NCBI GenBank assembly: GCA_933207985.1
Contig: OW240914.1
Span: 203,478,253-203,542,252 of the forward strand
Origin: Pelobates cultripes
Lineage: Eukaryota > Chordata > Amphibia > Anura > Pelobatidae
DNA: 64,000 bases
Direction of reading: 5' to 3'
Part shown: one piece after another, positions 58,565 through 64,000 of the stretch
Layout of the letters: each line of letters starts with the position of its first letter
Numbering within the stretch: position 1 is the first letter of the stretch
The notes under the pieces: model-generated
The model's input: the letters and a program-made list of their open reading frames with translations, nothing else
Databases searched by the model: none
What the model was told of the DNA's origin: nothing
Made by a program: the position numbers and the translations under genes

Positions 58565-60504
58565 GCATGTGTAGTTTAAAAGTAATTTTGTGAGACTATT
58601 TTATCTTTACTATTTTAGAGGAGTATCCCTTTCTGGTTGCAACATCAGAGTGTTAATTGGTGGATGTCCTCACACTTGATCACTCCAACCTAAAGTCCTA
58701 GGGTATGATTTGGTTTGAAATTAAGGTTTGTCTTAGATTAGGAGCAAGTTAGACTTTGGCTTAGAATGAGATTTAAAGTAGCTAAGCACCATGCAGCTTG
58801 ATTCAGACTCACTGGTTAGTAGATGGGGAGTGGGGAACAGTACCTAGAGGATCCCACGTAAGAAGTCATGCCATTCAAAAAATAGATTGACTATGTATAA
58901 TAGGTGGGCAGCAGGGTACTCCTGATACCATAAGCACTACAGTGAGCTGTAATGGTTAAGGCGCTTTGAGTGCTCCTTTAAATTTAGAATTAAATTAGTC
59001 TTTGTTTAGGTTTGGGACAGCATTCACAAAAAAATTGGCAGGCAGGTTTAGTTTTTATTGTACATAAAAAACCTTACATTACGTTAACTTCATTTGTGCA
59101 GAAATTAAAAACCGAACAAAAAAACAAAACAAAACATAAGTAGAGCGATTATATATATTTTTATTGTTGTGTTACATATACACACACATAGCAAGACAAT
59201 CTTTGTGTGCCTTGTTTAAAATATGGATGAGTGCATTCAAGAATGAAGTGTGAAATTATTGTGAAACAAATTAACAGCAAACGGATAAAATTACACCAAT
59301 TGTATCATATATTTACAGTTCTATTTTACAGATCTTTAGCTGCAGAGTATCCTGGCACTTTATAAATAAAATTCTATTGCTAATGAAGGCTTCCCAATTT
59401 GCATTGCAACTGAAGAGCCTGCAAGAGTATAATGAAAAACAAGCATGTTTGTATAGGACTACTCGTGAGAGACAGTTTATCTGCATGACAATCTGTGTAA
59501 ACATACATTGCTGTTAGATATTTATCCCACTACTGTGAATACAATGTTCTGTAAAACCAATGGTCCATACCTAAAAGAACCTGCGCAATAATTCATTGTT
59601 TGTAAACCGGTTAAAATTTTGGCAACAGGAAGAATGTCATATCGTTATTTTGGGTTCACTACAGCTTGTGTTTGTAAATATTATTCTTGTCGCTAGACTG
59701 CCATTGACAACATTCCCAGCAAACGAAGAGATAGATGGAAAAAGATGTAGTCTGCTTATGACTAATGTTATCAGTACATTCACACACATTTTTTTGGTAG
59801 ACAGCTATGGTTGACTAGCAACAAAATGTATCCTGTAGGGGCTCAAAATAAACCCGATAATCCTGCACTATAAACCAAGACAGAATTTGCCAAATTCACT
59901 TTCCTTTAAATGTTTCTTGAATGCCAATAAGTTCTATGGATCAGAGTTTTGCAACCTTTTGTTTTTATTATTTAAATCCGATTACCAAAGTTTAATGATT
60001 TGTGGGCTCAGACTGCTAGGATTTCACGTAGATGCACAAAGGTCTCAAATTGAGGGGGTTATCATATTCCCAAAACCACAAGGTATAAGGTCAGACTTGT
60101 TACTGTTGATGTGATGAAACCGCACAAATCCAAAAACAAAAAATACTTACATCAGGGTTACGTTATCTCCTACTTATGACCTGTTCTCATTGGAACGCAC
60201 ATAGAAGCCATTAAACACCAACATCCCCACCTTTACATAGTTCTTTACCAGAGTGAGAATTGACAGGAATTCAGTCAATATCAAATAACTTACTAAGAAT
60301 CTTTTCAAATCAGCTACTATGACCTTAATTCCATAACAATCTTAGGGTGTTCACTGCCGTCCTAACCATGGTGGGCTTTAACACCATTAGGACATCATGG
60401 ACTGTACTACAGTTTTGGTGTGATCAGCGATAAATTCCTGGTCACATCAGGGAACTTCCCTCTGTCTATTTGTTGCCCTAGACTGATGAGCATCACACAG
60501 CTCT
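58565..60504. other. No gene seen; one family D end fragment
   Basis: 58920-58982 ('gataccataagcactacagtgagctgtaatggttaaggcgctttgagtgctccttta') is a family D end. The rest is intron-like with no exon recognised. Confidence 0.4.
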
Positions 60505-61032
60505 AAATCCCATCACTTGAAAGTCTGATACATGCACAGTTAAATCATTGCTGACACCAGAGGGGATCTCGGTATCATATTGATGATAATAAGGCTCCTG
60601 TCTGTCAATTAAGGATATGTTTAGTGGTCCCAAACTGACAGTTGAGCTGGATGCAGTTCTCAAAGTGAGCGCTGCGTACAGCACTTCAAAGGGTATTTAA
60701 ATCCCCTCTGCGTCAAAATCTGTGTAAAGGGTCAAATCCCTGCTGACACCAGGAAGTCCCAGGTATCATTTGATACCTGGGGCTCCATTCTGTCAACCAG
60801 GGACATGTTTAGTGGTCCCAGACTGACATAGGAGTTGCATACAACCCTTTAAAAATGCATTTATTTCACCCTGCAAAGTCTGATGAAAGTAGACTTAAAT
60901 GTTCACACCAGGAAGACTCTGGAATCATATCGATTCCTCGGGCCAGATTTAGTGGTTCCAGACTAACAGATGAGCAGTATACAAATCTCAAAGTGCTGCA
61001 TATAGCTCTTTAAATCTATTTAAATCCCAGTG
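60505..61032 (+). repeat. Short tandem satellite, about 160-195-bp units
   Basis: Three diverged units start near 60518, 60713 and 60874, each with AAAGTCTGAT or AAATCTGTG, GCTGACACCAGG (or TTCACACCAGG), TATCAT...GAT, 'gtttagtggtcccagactgaca', 'agttg/gagcag..ataca' and 'tttaaat'. The sequence just before 60505 ends with a matching GCTCTAAATCCC, suggesting a partial fourth unit. Confidence 0.8.
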
Positions 61033-61319
61033 GCTAACAGTTCAGCCACAGTGATTCTTGAGCTGCCCACAGTCTGAAAAGTGTCTTCCAGTATGCCCCC
61101 TTGTCGATGGTCATCCCTGCTGTGATTTGCTGCAGCCTGGCACTGATACAGTGTGATTGGCGCAAGCAGCATGCTGGAGCTTCAGCATTACAGGGAGATC
61201 TCAGCCATGCTGAAAACATGAAGTAGATGGTGGTCACAGACCATTCTCTGTTTTATCTTGGAAATCCTTGTGCTGTTATCAGTACTCATTATAGCAGAGG
61301 GAAATAGTTTTATGGTAGG

Positions 61320-61475
61320 ATTAGATTTAGATGTAGGGTCAGTGCTAGGGTAAGGTAAGGATTAATGCTGGGTTAGGGTAAATACAGTTCTAGGGATGTA
61401 GGGTTACGGTTGTGGTAAAATTAGGTAGGGTCAGTAAAGGGTTGGGGTGTTTGTATAGGGTTAATGTTAACTACC
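61320..61475 (+). repeat. Degenerate GGGTTA-rich stretch
   Basis: Interrupted GGGTTAGGG-like words (GCTGGGTTAGGGTAAA, GATGTAGGGTTACGG, AAGGGTTGGGG, ATAGGGTTAATG) recur across 150 bp. This could be a decayed interstitial telomere-like repeat or simply a G/T-skewed low-complexity tract. Confidence 0.5.
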
Positions 61476-61789
61476 AAAAAATAATCTTAAATACTAGACA
61501 TATGAGACATTTAACAACCAGGACTAATGCATGAATCTATTTTGTGTTCTTTCTCTTTAGTTGCACTTGATGTGTAAATATTATAACAAGCAAAATTATC
61601 TTACTTTTTAAAAAAAGGCCCAATTTTTAGAAAAGTTATACATACTTATTATTAAGTATGATTTTTTTTATTTTTGGTTTTATATTGCTCCTGCTCCTTT
61701 TATTGATACTGATAAGACAAGTGGCCACAGGGCGGTCATTTCTTTTAATATACAAGCAATTTAAACATCTAACACCTTCTGTTGATCCG

Positions 61790-62374
61790 TTAAAGGGACA
61801 ATACAGTCACCAAAACAACTTTAGTGACGGTATTGTCCCTTTACCGTTAGTTTAGATGTATAGATTACACTGCTGCAGTCTCACTGCTCAATTCTCTGCC
61901 ATTAAAGAGTAAAATCACTTTGTTTATGCATCGCTAGTCACACCTCCCTGCATGTGACTTACACAGTCTTCCTAAACACTTCCTGTAAAGAGTCATCTAA
62001 TGTTTACACTTCCTTTATTGCACATTCTGTTTTAATTTAGAATTTATTATATCCCGCTCTGTTAATCGCTTGCCAAAGACCCTACAGGAGCCTTCTGTAT
62101 GCGATTAAAGTTACTTTTACAGAGCAGTAGATAAAAAATAAAATAAAAACACGTTTAAAGTAAGTAGCATTTGTTTTAAAATTAAACAATTATTTCATGA
62201 AGGCTGTGTCAGTAACAGAAAGGGGAGTTGTGGCTAGGGCTGCATAAACAAAAAGAAAAGTGATCTAGCTCCTAAGTGGCAGAGAATTGAGGAGTGAGAC
62301 CGCAGGGACATGACCCGTACACCAAAACTGCTTAATTAAGTAAAAGTTGTTTTGGTGACTATAGTGTCCCTTTA
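61790..62374 (+). mobile_element. TTAA-bounded MITE, family B, right TTAA mutated
   Basis: Begins TTAAAGGGACAATACAGTCA and ends TGACTATAGTGTCCCTTTAC. It has family B markers 'gactgcagtctcactgctcaattctctgccatt'-like, 'ctccctgcatgtgacttacacagtcttcctaaacacttcctgtaaagag'. A strong left hairpin ACAATACAGTCACCAAAACA/AGTGACGGTATTGTCCCTTT is present. Confidence 0.88.
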
Positions 62375-63743
62375 CGATCAGGTCAGCATGGTCTGAATAG
62401 ACATAACATTTTGCTATAAGGGGGTACAATGGGAATTCACTTCATACAGAAAAGCTGTTGGATACTTCCGTGGCAATAGCTAGGTTATATGAAAATAGCA
62501 TACATTTTTTGGAAATATAGTTTAATATAGATTTTACTCCGTAACCTTAAAGAACCACTGTAGGCATGCTTCGCCAAATCAAAAAAAAATCTTTTCAATT
62601 TTTATATTTGCACACGTGTGTCCAACTTTAATAAAAACAAAAAAAAAAGCAGTCTTTTTTGCTTAATTAAGATTTTCTAACAAATTCTATATTCTGTAAT
62701 GCATTCATGCCTGCTTAGGAACAGTGATAACTATATAGGAGATATATATATATATATATATAATATAATTTCAAAGGAATATACTATGTGTTTGTGTAGT
62801 TTTATACATCAATGTATGATATTTTGAACATTCCACCTAAAAGCAGGACTGTTTCAGTACTGCATTTGTTTTCTGTAATAAACTGGTTATATCTCCAAAA
62901 TGTACCATAAACACATTGACACACAAACCCTTGATACATACATCACAGGTAATACGATCCAGCCTTATGTGTCACATGCCATATGCAGAGTTCAGCAGTA
63001 TTAATCTTAAGAGACACCCAATTAAACGCATATTTAAAATTCCATGGGTTTACTGTAACAGTAAGTAATAGGTTAGGATGAAATTCCAGTCAGTAGCTGA
63101 AATAGATTTAGAGATATAATGAAAAGTCTCCTAGAATGTTAAAGTACATATCAAATGGCCAAAAAAACACATTACAAATGCTTCATATAGTGCAAAAAAG
63201 GTTATATATGAGACAACATTCCACAGGGAATCATAATATTTTAGGAAATCAATATGCCATGCCAGCAGCACAAAGAATGTTTTAATATTTCCTTTGATTA
63301 TGTAATTTGATGTTTAGGCATACTAGTTGGCATTTGTTTTATATGTCTGATAAAATATTGTAATAAAAATTAGGGGGAAGGAGGAAAGGGAAAGGAATGG
63401 TAGGGAGGAGAAGGGAAGGAATGATACCAGGCCAGCTAGAAAATAGACGGTTTGCACAAAAATTAAATCCTTAAAAATAAAATATGGTGTAATTTTGGGA
63501 AGTTGATTTTTTAAGAAGGACATTGTGGAGCTTAAAATGAGATTACCTATATAATTAAAGCATTACAATCACTATTAAGTTTGGCAAAACTTAATATCCA
63601 ACTATCAGTTGAATATGTGTTGTGCGATAAAAGTGGAGCCATTTTGGTACATGGACCATGTCCCTTCTTTTGGACAATGTAAAACTACAATTTAGGGGAG
63701 GAGAAATACAGTTGTCTGAGATTCCTGCTCTTGATCCTCATGT
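62375..63743. other. No gene seen; intron-like DNA
   Basis: Short (TA)n at 62742-62762. A GGAAGGAGG-type purine-rich run lies at 63372-63425. No exon recognised. Confidence 0.4.
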
Positions 63744-63876
63744 GGTTTCAAACACGGCCTTCCTCAGATGTTGATGAACTACATCTTCCATAATTCTCTG
63801 TCCATCTGTTGCATTGGAATAATTCTGGACGTTTGTAGGCCATCAACATATGGGAAACCAGAGCTTGAGATCCCTG
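63744..63876. mobile_element. Short hAT-like MITE, palindromic
   Basis: 'gtttcaaacacggccttcctcagatgttgatgaactac' and 'gtaggccatcaacatatgggaaaccagagcttgagatccctg' are imperfect inverted repeats meeting at a small centre (CAGGGATCTCAAGCTCTGG-type end on the reverse strand). It is a compact, non-coding element. Confidence 0.6.
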
Positions 63877-63878
63877 AT

Positions 63879-64000
63879 CTAAAGGCTCTTCCTTCAAAAG
63901 ACCTTGAAAAAATTGAAGCAAGCATGAAAATGCTGAACATGCCCAATGAATCTTGTATAGAAGCACTGGATTCAATGCTTATCTCGAATAAACATTTCAT
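63879..64000 (+). other. Open frame running off the window edge
   Basis: From 63879 a plus-strand frame is open for 40 codons to the end, reading LPSKDLEKIEASMKMLNMP and EALDSMLISNKHF, with protein-like composition. An AG acceptor-like site (CTAAAG) is at 63880-63885. It adjoins a MITE and no family is recognised, so it may be repeat sequence. The overlapping minus-strand frame is equally open. Confidence 0.15.

Noticed and set aside
61320..61475. True interstitial telomere array
   Set aside because: GGGTTA words are too interrupted; there is no run of consecutive TTAGGG units.

Overview
The window looks like vertebrate, most likely anuran amphibian, nuclear DNA. It has no bacterial-style gene density, one recognisable spliced coding exon, and a dense crust of short non-autonomous DNA transposons of a type common in frog genomes: TTAA-bounded elements whose ends read TTAAAGGRACACTATAG, and hAT-like elements with CAG... 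ends and 8-bp target duplications. Microsatellites, minisatellites and relics of a Penelope-like element, an L1/Tx1-type LINE and Tc1 transposons fill in the rest. Most long open frames are repeats or chance. The species assignment is an inference from repeat style.

The anchor gene is caldesmon (CALD1) on the minus strand. A 71-nt coding segment at 32371-32441 encodes the conserved caldesmon N-terminus (MDDFERRRELRRQKREEM...), followed by a GT donor. No further caldesmon exon was found, so 1-32370 is read as part of the first coding intron. 32474-64000 is read as 5' intron or 5' flank. About 140-270 bp inside the intron sits a compact cluster of two perfect CArG boxes, one perfect MEF2 site and a CAGCTG E-box (32101-32229). 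This is the expected architecture of an SRF/MEF2-driven muscle enhancer in a known smooth-muscle gene, and I rate it the most interesting functional signal here.

Layout: 1-1.9 kb, a broken unassigned ORF and single-copy-like DNA; 1.9-4.3 kb, a complete hAT-like element with 8-bp TSD, a minisatellite, an assembly gap and CpG-rich palindromes; 4.6-5.0 kb, the C-terminal GIY-YIG region of a Penelope-like element; 6.3-9.9 kb, TTAA elements, a duplicated 100-bp segment, a TA-flanked MITE and a 237-bp foldback; 11-24.9 kb, further TTAA elements, one nested inside another, a tRNA-derived SINE and a second complete hAT-like element; 26-26.8 kb, a LINE ORF2 end; 29.2 kb, a possible small terminal exon; 32.1-32.5 kb, the CALD1 exon and enhancer-like cluster; 33.8-45.9 kb, TTAA, hAT and Tc1 fragments; 47.3-51.3 kb, a nested Tc1 / palindrome-rich composite / hAT block; 51-60 kb, mostly intron-like DNA with a few MITEs; 60.5-61.0 kb, a short tandem satellite; then a last TTAA element and an edge ORF.

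There is no operon-like cooperation between genes. The noteworthy features are the putative CALD1 intronic enhancer, hairpins that are conserved in shape but not in sequence at the ends of the TTAA elements, and two unrelated hAT elements that both carry an RFX X-box-like site together with TCTCGCGAGA-type motifs.
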